Of a stretch of 64,000 nt of DNA, positions 15,102 to 23,817 are shown piece after piece. A program made the translations under genes and the position numbers. Below the pieces are notes generated by a model, which worked only from the letters and a program-made list of their open reading frames with translations, was not told the DNA's origin and did no database searches. Origin of the DNA: Kitasatospora setae KM-6054. GTDB taxonomy: Bacteria > Actinomycetota > Actinomycetes > Streptomycetales > Streptomycetaceae. The stretch is from NCBI RefSeq assembly GCF_000269985.1, contig NC_016109.1:7777001-7841000 (forward strand). Direction: 5' to 3'. Position 1 is the stretch's first letter; each line of letters begins with the position of its first letter.

Positions 15102-17468
15102 TCAACCGCCTTGCGGGGAGAGGTATTCGGCGAGGTACGGTCCGGTGCGGCTGTCGGTGGAGGCGGCGATCTCGGCCGGGGTGCCGGTGGCGAGGACGCG
15201 GCCGCCCGCGTCGCCGCCGGCTGGGCCGAGGTCGATGACGTGGTCGGCGCCGGCGATCAGGGGGAGGTGGTGTTCGGCGACCAGGACGGTGGCGCCGGCG
15301 TCGACGAGGCGGTGGAGCTGGGTGGTGAGGACCTCGCTGTCGGCGGGGTGCAGGCCGGTGGTGGGTTCGTCCAGCAGGTAGAGGGTGGGGCGGCGCCCGG
15401 CGTGCTGGAGTTCGGCGGCGAGGCGGACGCGCTGGGCCTCGCCGCCGGAGAGCTCGGGGGCGGGCTGGCCGAGCCGGAGGTAGCCGAGGCCGACCTGCCG
15501 GAGGGTGGTGAGGACGCGCAGGGCGGGCGGGGTGTCGGCGAGGAAGTCGGCGGCTTCGTCGACGGTCAGGGCGAGGACGTCGGCGATCGTCGCGCCGCGG
15601 TAAGTGACCTGGAGGGTCTGCGGGTTGTAGCGGCTGCCGTGGCAGTCGGGGCAGGGGCTCCAGGCGGTGGGCAGGAACAGCAGCTCGACCTCGATCGCGC
15701 CGGCGCCCTCGCAGGTCGGGCAGCGTCCGGACGCCACGTTGAAGGAGAACCGGCCCGCGCCGTAGCCGCGGGCCCGGGCCTCTTCGGTGCCGGCGAACAG
15801 CTTGCGGACGGTGTCGAGCAGGCCGGTGTAGGTGGCCAGGTTGGAGCGCGGGGTGCGGCCCAGCGGGGTCTGGTCGAAGGTCACCACGCGGTGGCCGTCG
15901 GCGGCCGCGGCGGCGGCTTCGGCCACTGCCGCGAGCAGCGTGGTCTTGCCCGCGCCGGACACGCCCGTGACGGCGGTCAGCACGCCCAGCGGCACGTCCG
16001 CGTCCAGGCCGCGCAGGTTGTGCCGGGTGACGCCGCGCAGCCGCAGCACGCCGGACGGGGTGCGGTGGCGCGGCGGCGGCGGGGGCGGCGGGTCGAACAG
16101 GAAGCGGCGGGTGGCGGAGGCGGCCACCGCGCGCAGGCCCTCGACCGGGCCGCTGTGCAGGATCCGGCCGCCGCCGCTGCCCGCGGCGGGGCCGACGTCC
16201 ACCAGCCAGTCCGCGCCGCGCACCACCGTCATGTCGTGCTCGACCACGAACACCGAGTTCCCGGCCGCCCGCAGTTCGGCCAGGACGCGGCGCAGCGCCT
16301 CGGTGTCGGCCGGGTGCAGGCCCGCCGAGGGCTCGTCCAGGACGTACACCACGCCGAACAGGCCGGAGCGCAACTGGGTGGCCAGGCGCAGGCGTTGGAG
16401 TTCGCCGGTGGAGAGGGTGGGGGCGGCGCGGTCGAGGGCGAGGTAGCCGAGGCCGAGGCGGTCCAGGGCGGTGAGGCGGTCGGCCAGGTCGGTGGTGATC
16501 ACTCCGGCCGGGCCGTCCGCGGCGGTGTACGGGCGGAGCAGGTCGGCGAGGCGGGCGGCGGGCAGAGCGGCCAGGCCGGTGATCGGCAGGCCGGCGAAGG
16601 TCACCGCGAGGGCTTCGGGGCGCAGCCGCAGCCCGTGGCAGTTCGGGCAGGTGGACTGCTCCAGGAAGGCGGCGGCCTTGGCGCGGGCGGCCTCGCTGCG
16701 GGACTCGGCGAACGCCTTGAGGACCAGGCGCCGGGCACTGGCGTACTTGCCCTGGTACGGGCGCTGGACGCGGCCGGGCTCGCGCTCCGGGTGGACGGTG
16801 GTGACCGGCTGTTCGTCGGTGAACAGGATCCACTCCCGTTCGGCGGCGGGCAGTTCGCGCCAGGGCCGGTCCAGGTCGTGGCCGAGCGCGCCGAGGATGT
16901 CGCGCAGGTTCTTGCCCTGCCAGGCGCCCGGCCAGGACGCGACGGCGCCCTGCCGGATCGACAGCGAGTCGTCCGGGACGAGCGAGCGCTCCGTCACCCG
17001 GTGCAGCACGCCCTGCCCGTGGCACTCCGGGCAGGCGCCCGCCGGGGTGTTCGCCGAGAACGCGTCGGAGTCCAGCCGCGGCGCGCCCGGCGGGTAGTCG
17101 CCGCAGCGGGAGAGCAGCATCCGCAGCAGGTTGGACATGGTGCTGATGGTGCCGACGGACGAGCGCGAGGACGGGACGGAGCGGCGCTGCTCCAGCGCGA
17201 CGGCCGGGGGCATGCCGGTCACCGCGTCCACCTGCGGGGCCTCGACCTGGCGCAGCAGGCGGCGGGCGTACGGCGAGACCGACTCCAGGTAGCGGTGCTG
17301 GGCCTGGGCGAACAGGGTGCCGAAGGCCAGCGAGGACTTGCCGGAGCCGGACACCCCGGTGAACGCGACCACCGCGCCGCGCGGCACCGCGACCGTCACG
17401 TCCCGCAGGTTGTGCACCCGGGCGCCGCGCACCCGCACCATGCCGTCGTCGATCGTGTCGTCGTTCAC
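15102..17468 (-). CDS. UvrA-like excinuclease ATPase, short form
   Basis: A 788-residue twin ABC ATPase of the UvrA family. Both Walker A loops are intact (GVSGSGKSSLAFG near residue 40 and GVSGAGKTTLL in the second half), with signatures LSTGELQRLRLA (a variant of LSGGE) and LSGGEAQRVRLA, and zinc modules CPECHGQG, CPNCHGLRL and CPTCEGAG..CPDCHGS. Canonical UvrA is about 950 residues; this size matches UvrA2/DrrC-like proteins linked to drug tolerance and DNA-intercalator removal. The start is GTG 17468 without a clear SD. It is divergent from the amylase gene. A repair or resistance role is inferred from family. Confidence 0.9.
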   Translation of the reverse strand: MNDDTIDDGMVRVRGARVHNLRDVTVAVPRGAVVAFTGVSGSGKSSLAFGTLFAQAQHRYLESVSPYARRLLRQVEAPQVDAVTGMPPAVALEQRRSVPSSRSSVGTISTMSNLLRMLLSRCGDYPPGAPRLDSDAFSANTPAGACPECHGQGVLHRVTERSLVPDDSLSIRQGAVASWPGAWQGKNLRDILGALGHDLDRPWRELPAAEREWILFTDEQPVTTVHPEREPGRVQRPYQGKYASARRLVLKAFAESRSEAARAKAAAFLEQSTCPNCHGLRLRPEALAVTFAGLPITGLAALPAARLADLLRPYTAADGPAGVITTDLADRLTALDRLGLGYLALDRAAPTLSTGELQRLRLATQLRSGLFGVVYVLDEPSAGLHPADTEALRRVLAELRAAGNSVFVVEHDMTVVRGADWLVDVGPAAGSGGGRILHSGPVEGLRAVAASATRRFLFDPPPPPPPRHRTPSGVLRLRGVTRHNLRGLDADVPLGVLTAVTGVSGAGKTTLLAAVAEAAAAAADGHRVVTFDQTPLGRTPRSNLATYTGLLDTVRKLFAGTEEARARGYGAGRFSFNVASGRCPTCEGAGAIEVELLFLPTAWSPCPDCHGSRYNPQTLQVTYRGATIADVLALTVDEAADFLADTPPALRVLTTLRQVGLGYLRLGQPAPELSGGEAQRVRLAAELQHAGRRPTLYLLDEPTTGLHPADSEVLTTQLHRLVDAGATVLVAEHHLPLIAGADHVIDLGPAGGDAGGRVLATGTPAEIAASTDSRTGPYLAEYLSPQGG

Positions 17469-17524
17469 CGCGCCACGCTAACCCGGGAGCGGGCGCGGGG
17501 CCGGGAGCGGCGCATGGCTGGAAG

Positions 17525-17750
17525 TTGCTGAAAGAATTTGCCATGCGAGTGGAGTGATATGGGCGAACGGTTGGGAGGTACATACCTTTTCGGGGGAATC
17601 GGCTAGCGGATTCGTGTTTCCGTGCGAGGTGGATCTGAACGCAAGGAGGTGAAATTTCTTGCACGGATGCCTTGACGGTGCGCGCGGCCGGGGTGGATCG
17701 TCTTCCCCGTTCCCCTCCTCAAGTCCCCCACCACCTTGGGAGATCCATCG
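17525..17750 (+). promoter_or_regulatory. Amylase upstream region with possible carbon-control sites
   Basis: A relatively AT-rich stretch upstream of the amylase ATG. It contains TTGC-type half-sites around 17526-17541 and 17658-17676 (cttgcacggatgccttga) that resemble the direct repeats in Streptomyces amylase/maltose promoters controlled by MalR-type LacI regulators. No exact operator can be asserted by eye. GGGAGA at 17738-17743 is the likely SD. Confidence 0.3.
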
Positions 17751-19922
17751 ATGTCCGCTGTCCGTAGAACCGTGCCCGTCGCCGCCGCGGCCGGCGCGCT
17801 GGTGCTGGGCGTGCTGATGCCGCTCGGCCTGCAGGGCACCGCCCAGGCCGCCGCCACCCCCAACGGCGGCGACGTGATCGCCAACCTGTTCCAGTGGAAC
17901 TGGAACTCGGTGGCCGCCGAGTGCGTCGACGTGCTGGGGCCCAAGGGCTACGGGGCGGTGCAGGTGGCCCCGCCGCAGGAGTCGATCTCGCTGGCCGGGC
18001 ACCCCTGGTGGGAGGTCTACCAGCCGGTCTCGTACAACCTGAACAGCCGGATGGGCAACGACGCGCAGTTCCGCGCGATGGTGGCGGCCTGCCACGGCGC
18101 GGGCGTGAAGGTCTACGCCGATGCGGTGATCAACCACATGGCGGGCAGCAACCAGAGCAGCACCAGCGGGTACGGCGGCTCGGCCTTCAGCCCGTCCGGG
18201 TACAGCTACGCGGCGGTGCCCTACGCCAAGTCGGACTTCCACGGCTCCCCGCCGTGTCCCAACGCCGACCTCGGCATCAACGACTGGAACAGCGTCACCC
18301 AGGTGCAGGAGTGCCAACTGCTCAACCTGGAGGACCTGGACACCGAGAGCGACTACGTCCGCGGCAGGATCGCCGGCTACCTGAACACCCTGATCGGCGC
18401 GGGCGTCGACGGCTTCCGGGTGGACGCGGCCAAGCACGTCGCGCAGGCCGACATGGCGAACATCCTCTCCCGGGTGAACGACACCCGGTGGGGCGGGCGG
18501 CCGTACGTCTACCAGGAGATCTTCCCGGGCAGCAGCGGCCAGTTGGCGCCCGCCGCGTTCGAGGGCAACGGCAGCGTGCTGGAGTTCACCTACGCTTCCA
18601 AACTCAGCCAGCAGTTCAACGGCAGCATCGCCAACCTCAAGACCTTCGGCCAGAGTTGGGGACTCGAGCCGAGCGACAAGTCCGCCGTCATGGTGACCAA
18701 CCACGACCTGGAGCGCGACAAGACCACGCTGACCTACAACGACGGCAGCAAGTACCGGCTGGCGCACGTCTTCGAACTCGCCTGGGGCTACGGCACCCCG
18801 CAGGTGTACGCGGGCTACCGGTTCGCCAACAAGGACGACTCGCCGCCGGCCGACGGCAACGGCTTCGTCACCGACGTCAACTGCGGCAACGCCACCTGGA
18901 CCTGCACCGACCGCGACCAGGGCATCGCCAACATGGTCGGCTGGCACAACGCCGCCCGCGGCCAGGCGGTCGCCAACTGGTGGGACAACGGCGGCAACGC
19001 GATCGCGTTCAGCCGCGGCGGCAAGGGCTGGGTCGCGATCAACAACGGCTCCGCCGCGCTCACCCAGACCTTCACCACCGGCCTGGCCGCCGGCACCTAC
19101 TGCGACGTGATGCACGGCGACCTCAGCGGCTCCGCCTGCACCGGCCCGACCGTGAGCGTGGACGGCACCGGCAAGGCGACGGTCACCGTGGCCGCGGGCG
19201 ACGCGGTCGCGCTGTACGCCGCCACCACCGTTACCGCGAGCCCGACTTCGAGCGCGAGCGCGTCGGCTTCGGCGTCGGCTTCGGCGAGTGCGAGCGCCAG
19301 CGCCTCGCCGTCCGACTCGCCGGCCGGGACGGTGACGGAGAGCTTCAACGAGACGAAGACCACCGTGGTCGGCCAGAACGTCTACCTGGTCGGCTCGATC
19401 GCCCAGCTCGGCAACTGGGACCCGAGCGCGGCCGTCGCGCTCTCCCCGGCGGGCTACCCGGTGTGGAGCGGCAGCGTCCGACTGCCTGCGAACACCGCCT
19501 TCGAGTACAAGTACATCGTCAAGGACGCCGCCGGGAACGTCACTTGGGAGAGCGGCGCGAACCACAGCGCCAACTCCGGTGCGGCCGGCGGGACGCTGAA
19601 CGACAGTTGGGGCAGCGTCGGTTCGACCGGGCAGGTCACGGTGAACTTCGGCGAGAACAAGACCACCGTGGTCGGCCAGAACATCTACCTGGTCGGCTCG
19701 ACCGCCCAGCTCGGCAGCTGGAACCCGGCCTCCGCGCTGCTGATGTCCGCCGCCTCCTACCCGAGCTGGACGTTGTCGCTCACCATGCCGGCGAGCACCG
19801 CCTTCGAGTACAAGTACATCGTCAAGGACGCGGCCGGGAACGTCACTTGGGAGAGCGGCGCGAACCGCTCCTACACCACCGGAGCCGCCGGGACGGTCAC
19901 GCTCAGCGACAGCTGGAAGTAG
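17751..19922 (+). CDS. Secreted alpha-amylase (GH13) with tandem CBM20 domains
   Basis: A 723-residue exported starch hydrolase. The signal peptide ends near GTAQAAATP. The GH13 barrel carries the catalytic triad: nucleophile Asp225 in GFRVDAAKH, acid/base Glu256 in YQEIF, and Asp319 in TNHD. A Ser-Ala/Ser-Pro linker (about residues 497-527) leads to two starch-binding CBM20 domains (about 528-617 and 629-723), nearly identical in their second halves (FEYKYIVKDAAGNVTWESGAN in both, quoted over 20 residues or less as FEYKYIVKDAAGNVTWESG). It endo-cleaves alpha-1,4-glucans outside the cell. Two CBM20 copies are unusual; one is typical. It probably responds to maltodextrins. Confidence 0.95.
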   Translation: MSAVRRTVPVAAAAGALVLGVLMPLGLQGTAQAAATPNGGDVIANLFQWNWNSVAAECVDVLGPKGYGAVQVAPPQESISLAGHPWWEVYQPVSYNLNSRMGNDAQFRAMVAACHGAGVKVYADAVINHMAGSNQSSTSGYGGSAFSPSGYSYAAVPYAKSDFHGSPPCPNADLGINDWNSVTQVQECQLLNLEDLDTESDYVRGRIAGYLNTLIGAGVDGFRVDAAKHVAQADMANILSRVNDTRWGGRPYVYQEIFPGSSGQLAPAAFEGNGSVLEFTYASKLSQQFNGSIANLKTFGQSWGLEPSDKSAVMVTNHDLERDKTTLTYNDGSKYRLAHVFELAWGYGTPQVYAGYRFANKDDSPPADGNGFVTDVNCGNATWTCTDRDQGIANMVGWHNAARGQAVANWWDNGGNAIAFSRGGKGWVAINNGSAALTQTFTTGLAAGTYCDVMHGDLSGSACTGPTVSVDGTGKATVTVAAGDAVALYAATTVTASPTSSASASASASASASASASASPSDSPAGTVTESFNETKTTVVGQNVYLVGSIAQLGNWDPSAAVALSPAGYPVWSGSVRLPANTAFEYKYIVKDAAGNVTWESGANHSANSGAAGGTLNDSWGSVGSTGQVTVNFGENKTTVVGQNIYLVGSTAQLGSWNPASALLMSAASYPSWTLSLTMPASTAFEYKYIVKDAAGNVTWESGANRSYTTGAAGTVTLSDSWK
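19496..19864 (+). repeat. Direct DNA repeat within the tandem CBM20 domains
   Basis: The stretches 19496-19561 and 19799-19864 are near-identical copies of about 66 bases encoding the same strand-loop-strand of CBM20. They differ at about one base. The surrounding domain parts are more diverged, so this block looks recently duplicated or gene-converted. Confidence 0.8.
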
Positions 19923-19955
19923 CCGCCGCCCCGGGGTACGAGACCCCCACGGAAT

Positions 19956-19990
19956 GAGGCCGCCGCCCCCGCTGAGGGGGTGGCGGCCTC
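19956..19990 (+). terminator. Terminator after the amylase gene
   Basis: A 15-bp stem (19956-19970 with 19976-19990, one G-T pair) and a 5-base loop, 33 nt past the amylase stop. It also ends 4 bases before the stop of the convergent SRPBCC gene, so it can serve both. Confidence 0.8.
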
Positions 19991-19994
19991 GCCG

Positions 19995-20456
19995 TCACGC
20001 GGCGGGGGCGGCCGAACCAGCCAGCAGGGCGGCCAGGTTGTCGAGGGCGGCAGCGAAGCGGGTGCGGGTGTCGCGGGCGGTGCGGCCGCGCAGCAGCGGG
20101 GCGAGCAGGCCGGTGAAGCGCTCGCTCTGGGTGACCCGGACCCGGCCGTCGCCGAGGTCGGTGATCAGGTAGCGGTGCGTGTTGTCGAGCAGGCCGGGGA
20201 CGAACAGGCGCCCGGCGCGGGCGAGTTCGCGGCCCGGGTCGACGACCGTCAACACCGGGTGGAAGGTCAGCTCGCGGCCGGAGGCGGTGCGGACCACCTC
20301 GGTCTGCCGCGCCCCGACCGCGAGTTCGCCCTCGACCCGGACCACCACCGGGTGCCACTGCGGATAGCGGGCGTGGTCGGTGAGCAACTGCCAGGCCGAA
20401 TCGGGCGTTCCGGCGAACTCGGACTCGGCGTGGACCTCGCAGGCGAAGAGGCTCAT
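19995..20456 (-). CDS. SRPBCC-family (START/polyketide-cyclase-like) protein
   Basis: A 153-residue helix-grip protein. It has the family start with SEFAGTPDSAWQLLTDHARYPQWHPVV (quoted in part: AWQLLTDHARYPQWHP), the strand pattern ELTFHPVLTVVDPGRELA and the long C-terminal helix RTRFAAALDNLAALL. It holds a hydrophobic ligand cavity in known members; no catalytic residue can be named. GGGGGAA precedes the ATG at 20456. It follows the TetR gene by 65 nt on the same strand, so the two are probably one operon, and TetR is likely its regulator. Confidence 0.8.
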   Translation of the reverse strand: MSLFACEVHAESEFAGTPDSAWQLLTDHARYPQWHPVVVRVEGELAVGARQTEVVRTASGRELTFHPVLTVVDPGRELARAGRLFVPGLLDNTHRYLITDLGDGRVRVTQSERFTGLLAPLLRGRTARDTRTRFAAALDNLAALLAGSAAPAA

Positions 20457-20521
20457 GGACGGTTCCCCCCGGGGAAGTCGATGGGACGGGTGATGGGGCG
20501 TGCGGTGGGACGGGTGGTGGG

Positions 20522-21088
20522 TCAGGTGGTGGGGCGGTGTGCGGAGAGGGCGCTGTCGACCAGGGTGCGGGCGTAGTGGTCGTCCACCGGGTCGCCGCTG
20601 ATCAGCACCCGGTAGTAGAGCGGGCCGACCAACTGGTCGAGCAGCAGCGCGGGTTCGGCCTCGGCTGGCAGTTCGCCGCGGTCGGCCGCCCGGTCGATCA
20701 GGGTGGCGGCGGTCGTCCGGCGGGCGGCCCACAGGCCCCGCAGGGCCAGGCCGAGCTCCGGATGCCGGGTGCCCGCCGCGATCAGCTCGGCGATCAGGGC
20801 GCGGGTCGCCGGGTGGCGGAGCCCGGCGGCGATGGCGGTGAGCGTGCGGACCAGGTCGGTCCGGAGGTCTCCGCTCTCCTCGATCGGCGCCACCTCGAAC
20901 ATGGTGCCGAAGGCGGCTACCACCAGGTGGTCCTTGGTCGGCCAGCGCCGGTAGACGGTGGTGCGGGCGACCCCGGCCCGGGTGGCGGCGCCGTCCAGCG
21001 TGAAGCCCCCGTAGCCGTGCTCCCGCAGCAGTTCCCGGGCCGCCGTCAGCACGTTGGCGTCCACGCCCGCGTCCCGAGGTCTGGCCAT
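20522..21088 (-). CDS. TetR/AcrR-family transcriptional regulator
   Basis: A 188-residue regulator: MARPRDAGVDANVLTAARELL, then YGGFTLDGAATRAGVARTTVYRRWPTKDHLV as the HTH (residues ~25-55; quoted in part GVARTTVYRRWPTK). The C-terminal domain is like TetR_C_11/16 types with LIAELIAAGTRHPELG. ATG 21088 is preceded by a GGGGGG SD; a longer N-terminus from 21166 lacks one. Cotranscribed with the SRPBCC gene. The ligand is unknown. It probably represses its own operon. Confidence 0.85.
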   Translation of the reverse strand: MARPRDAGVDANVLTAARELLREHGYGGFTLDGAATRAGVARTTVYRRWPTKDHLVVAAFGTMFEVAPIEESGDLRTDLVRTLTAIAAGLRHPATRALIAELIAAGTRHPELGLALRGLWAARRTTAATLIDRAADRGELPAEAEPALLLDQLVGPLYYRVLISGDPVDDHYARTLVDSALSAHRPTT

Positions 21089-21238
21089 GGTCCCCCCTGG
21101 TCCCGATGCCGATGCCGAGGCTGGTCTCGGCTTGATTCCGCTACGCGTGTTTCGTAACGGGGGCAAGCCTAGGCGCAGCGCGGACGGTTTCGCAACGCGT
21201 GACGCGTAATCGCTCCGGGGGAGGGCGGTGGCGGCTCG

Positions 21239-21754
21239 TCAGTCGCCGGACGGGAGCGGGCCGTTGGCGAGGCGGGCGGCGATCACGGTGGTGCCCCGGG
21301 CCGGGCGCCCGCCCGGGCCGGGGGTGAACTCGACGGTGCCGGCGGCGAGTTCGCCGCCGCAGTGGTCGCAGGTGACGGTCGGGCGGGACGGGTGGCCGCA
21401 GGCGGTGTGGCGGGGGAGGAGCGGGGCGCCGGCGGGGTCGGGGCGGTGGCGGTCGCCCCAGGCGAGCAGGGCCAGCACGATGCCGTGCAGGTCGCGGCCG
21501 GCGTCGGTCAGCAGGTACTCGTCGCGGGGCGGGTGCGCGTGGTAGCGGCGGCGCTCGACCAGGCGTTCGGCGACCAGGTGGTCGAGGCGGGCGGTGAGGA
21601 TGTTGGTGGCGATGCCGAGGTCCTGCCGCAACTCCTCGAAGCGGCGCAGCCCGAGGAACAGGTCGCGCAGCACCAGTAGCGTCCACGGGTCGGCGATCGC
21701 CCCGGCGGCGCGCGAGACGGAGCAGGGGATGTCGGCGAAGCGGGTGCGGTCCAC
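21239..21754 (-). CDS. HxlR-family regulator with zinc-ribbon-like tail
   Basis: A 171-residue HxlR protein. GTG 21754 gives the family start VDRTRFADIPCSVSRAAGAI with the sensor-type Cys; a TACACT lies 7 nt upstream, which fits leaderless transcription starting at the GTG. An upstream in-frame ATG at 21793 would put the start inside an operator palindrome and is disfavoured. The winged helix reads FEELRQDLGIATNILTARLDHL. The tail carries C..H and CDHCGGEL, a possible zinc site. Divergent from the SnoaL-like gene at 21883, which is the probable target. Confidence 0.85.
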   Translation of the reverse strand: MDRTRFADIPCSVSRAAGAIADPWTLLVLRDLFLGLRRFEELRQDLGIATNILTARLDHLVAERLVERRRYHAHPPRDEYLLTDAGRDLHGIVLALLAWGDRHRPDPAGAPLLPRHTACGHPSRPTVTCDHCGGELAAGTVEFTPGPGGRPARGTTVIAARLANGPLPSGD

Positions 21755-21786
21755 GGCGTCCAGTGTAGTGCGCCCGGCCGGAGTGG

Positions 21787-21801
21787 CTTGCATGTTGCAA
21801 G
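21787..21801. promoter_or_regulatory. Palindromic operator between HxlR and SnoaL-like genes
   Basis: A perfect inverted repeat of 6 + 3 + 6 bases (CTTGCA-TGT-TGCAAG). It overlaps a plausible -35 (21788-21793) of the plus-strand promoter whose -10 is TACGGT at 21810-21815 (spacer 16), and lies just upstream of the TACACT (-10, 21762-21767 on the minus strand) of the HxlR gene. This is the position expected for an autoregulating HxlR dimer site. Confidence 0.6.
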
Positions 21802-21882
21802 TGAGGTGCTACGGTCGGAAGGAGGCGGACGGCGACGGGGTGGGACCGGTCCGCGCCCGCGTTCGCACCACGGGAGGCAGCG

Positions 21883-22317
21883 ATGTACCACGCCATCATC
21901 CGCGCCAGGGTCCGCTCGCTGTGGCGGCGGATCGGTACCGGCGACTACCGGGCGGCCGTCGCCACCGCCGCCCCCGACCTGCGCTTCCGGTTCGCCGGCG
22001 ACACCCCGCTCGGCGCCGAACTGGTCGGCCGCGACGGCTTCGAGGAGTGGTTCCGAGCCCTCTACCAGCGCTTCCCCGGCATCCGGCTGACCGCGCGGGA
22101 GGTCCTCGTCCGGGGCTGGCCCTGGCGCACCACCGTGGTCGTCCGCCTCGACGTGGCGGCCACCCTCGCCGACGGCACGCCCTACCGCAACGAGGCCGTC
22201 CAGTGGATCACCCTTCGCTGGGGCCGGATGACCGCGGACGAGGTGCTGGAGGACACCAAGGCGCTGGACGAGGCGTGCCGCCGCCAGGATGCCGCGGTGG
22301 CGGCCGCGACGGCCTGA
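21883..22317 (+). CDS. SnoaL-like/NTF2-fold protein
   Basis: A 144-residue cone-shaped NTF2-like protein: MYHAIIRARVRSLWRRIGTGDYRAAV, then LRFRFAGDTPLGAELVGRDGFEEWF and a long beta-sheet ending VQWITLRWGRMTADEVLEDT (each quoted in part). The fold is used for small-molecule isomerisation, hydration or sensing; the pocket residues here do not identify a substrate. GGGAGG lies 5 nt before the ATG. It is divergent from and probably controlled by the HxlR gene through the palindrome at 21787. Confidence 0.8.
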   Translation: MYHAIIRARVRSLWRRIGTGDYRAAVATAAPDLRFRFAGDTPLGAELVGRDGFEEWFRALYQRFPGIRLTAREVLVRGWPWRTTVVVRLDVAATLADGTPYRNEAVQWITLRWGRMTADEVLEDTKALDEACRRQDAAVAAATA

Positions 22318-22339
22318 CGGCGGCGGTGCCGGGGGTCGG

Positions 22340-23644
22340 TCAGCGGCGCGCGGCGCGCTCGCGGTGCAGCTCGACGAAGGACGCGACCTTCGCCCGCACC
22401 GCCCACGGGTCGACCGGCTTCGGGATGAAGTCGGCCGCGCCCGCCGCGTACGCCCGCATCGCGTGGTCGGCTCCGCTGCCGATCGCGGTGACGAAGACGA
22501 TCGGGATGTCGCGGGTCCGGGCCCGGCGCCGGATGTGTGCGGCCGTCTCGTAGCCGTCCATGCCGGGCATCTGCACGTCGAGCAGGATCGCCGCGTAGCC
22601 GTCCGGCTCTATCAGCGCGCGCAGCGCGTCCGGCCCCGAGGTCGCGGAGACCAGCTCGTGGCCGTGCGGGCCGAGCAGCGCCTCCAGGACCACCAGGTTC
22701 TCCGGACGGTCGTCCACCAGCAGGATCTTCGGCGGCGGCCCGTCGTCGTCCGCCGCCCCGGTCGAGGCCCCGGCGGGCGGGGCGGCGGGGGCCGTCGAGG
22801 TGCCCTGTTGCCGTTCCACCAGGGCGAGTTGGCGTTCCAGCAGCGCGCGCCGGGCCTCGGCCCGGGCGGACTGCTCGCGGGCGCGCGCGGACTGCTCGGC
22901 CAACTGCTCGGCCTGCTCGGCGAGGGCGGCCCGCTGGGCCAGCAACTCGTGCTGCCCGGCGGGCTGTTCGGGGGCCTGGGCGGGAGCCCGGCCGGCTTCC
23001 CGGGGGCTCGGGACGGTCGGCTCGGCGGACGGGCGGGCGCCCTGCTGGGGCACCCGGGCCTCCAGTTCGGCGAGCGCCCGGCGACTGTGCGCGAGCGCGC
23101 GCTCGGCCTGTTCGGCCTGGTCGTCGGCCTGGTCGATCTCCCGTGCGGCGGCGTGCAGTTGGCCCTCGATCTGGCACACGGCCCGGCCGATCGGCCGGGC
23201 CACCCGCAGCGCGGCCATCCGCGAGCGGCGCAGGCGCTCCCGGACGGTCGGCCGGTCGAGGGGCGCGGTGGCGGTGCGGGTGTCGAGCAGTGCCTCGACG
23301 AACTCCCAGGGCGGGATGCGGGCGGCCGACAGGTAGGCGGCGAGGGTGTCCCGGTCCAGCCCGCAGCGGGCCGCCGAGTCCGCCACCCGGGTGTCCGGAT
23401 CGCGCAGCAGGGCGCGCAGTCCCTCGGCGAACTCGCGCTGCTCCGAGCCGAGTTCGTCCGCCATCGGCGGGAGGTCGGCCATCGGCGGGAGGCCGTCGGC
23501 GGCCGTCACCGGCCGCACCCCGTCCGGAGGGCCGCAGTCGGCCGCGCCAGTACCCGCACCCGCATCCGCATCCGCGTACCTCCACTCGTACCGGCCGGCC
23601 CGCCCCCGCCCTGGCCGGGAGCGGCCGCGACGGGACGCGACCAT
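22340..23644 (-). CDS. Orphan response regulator: HTH-like, coiled coil, REC
   Basis: A 434-residue cytoplasmic protein. The N-terminal region (after a low-complexity leader) has a Streptomyces XRE-like segment ending LSAARIPPWEFVEALLDT. A long Glu/Ala/Gln coiled coil follows (AEQAEQLAEQSARAREQSAR and neighbours). The C-terminal ~120 residues are a full receiver: LLVDDRPEN acidic pair, phospho-Asp in LLDVQMPGMDGYE, FVTA Thr and IPKPVDPW Lys. Having REC at the C-terminus with no adjacent kinase is unusual. ATG 23644 is a likely start, 27 nt after a TATTGT -10; no SD is obvious. The output could be DNA binding or partner docking. Confidence 0.8.
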   Translation of the reverse strand: MVASRRGRSRPGRGRAGRYEWRYADADAGAGTGAADCGPPDGVRPVTAADGLPPMADLPPMADELGSEQREFAEGLRALLRDPDTRVADSAARCGLDRDTLAAYLSAARIPPWEFVEALLDTRTATAPLDRPTVRERLRRSRMAALRVARPIGRAVCQIEGQLHAAAREIDQADDQAEQAERALAHSRRALAELEARVPQQGARPSAEPTVPSPREAGRAPAQAPEQPAGQHELLAQRAALAEQAEQLAEQSARAREQSARAEARRALLERQLALVERQQGTSTAPAAPPAGASTGAADDDGPPPKILLVDDRPENLVVLEALLGPHGHELVSATSGPDALRALIEPDGYAAILLDVQMPGMDGYETAAHIRRRARTRDIPIVFVTAIGSGADHAMRAYAAGAADFIPKPVDPWAVRAKVASFVELHRERAARR

Positions 23645-23817
23645 CCGCGATCGCGCTGGCCGAGACGGCGACAATACGGCACCGGGAGCGGAATTGACGG
23701 ATAGTCAGGTCACGGTTCGGGGGTGGTCGGAGGCGCGCGGGGTGGCGACCGGCGTGGGCGCCCGGTGGCGGGACGTCGCGGGCGGGCGTCTTCGGTCCGG
23801 AGCGGAGCACATCGAGG

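Noticed and set aside
14551..17664. A >1,000-codon minus-strand frame overlapping the UvrA-like gene
   Set aside because: It is out of frame with the ABC motifs and its residues are Arg/Pro-rich; a high-GC shadow.
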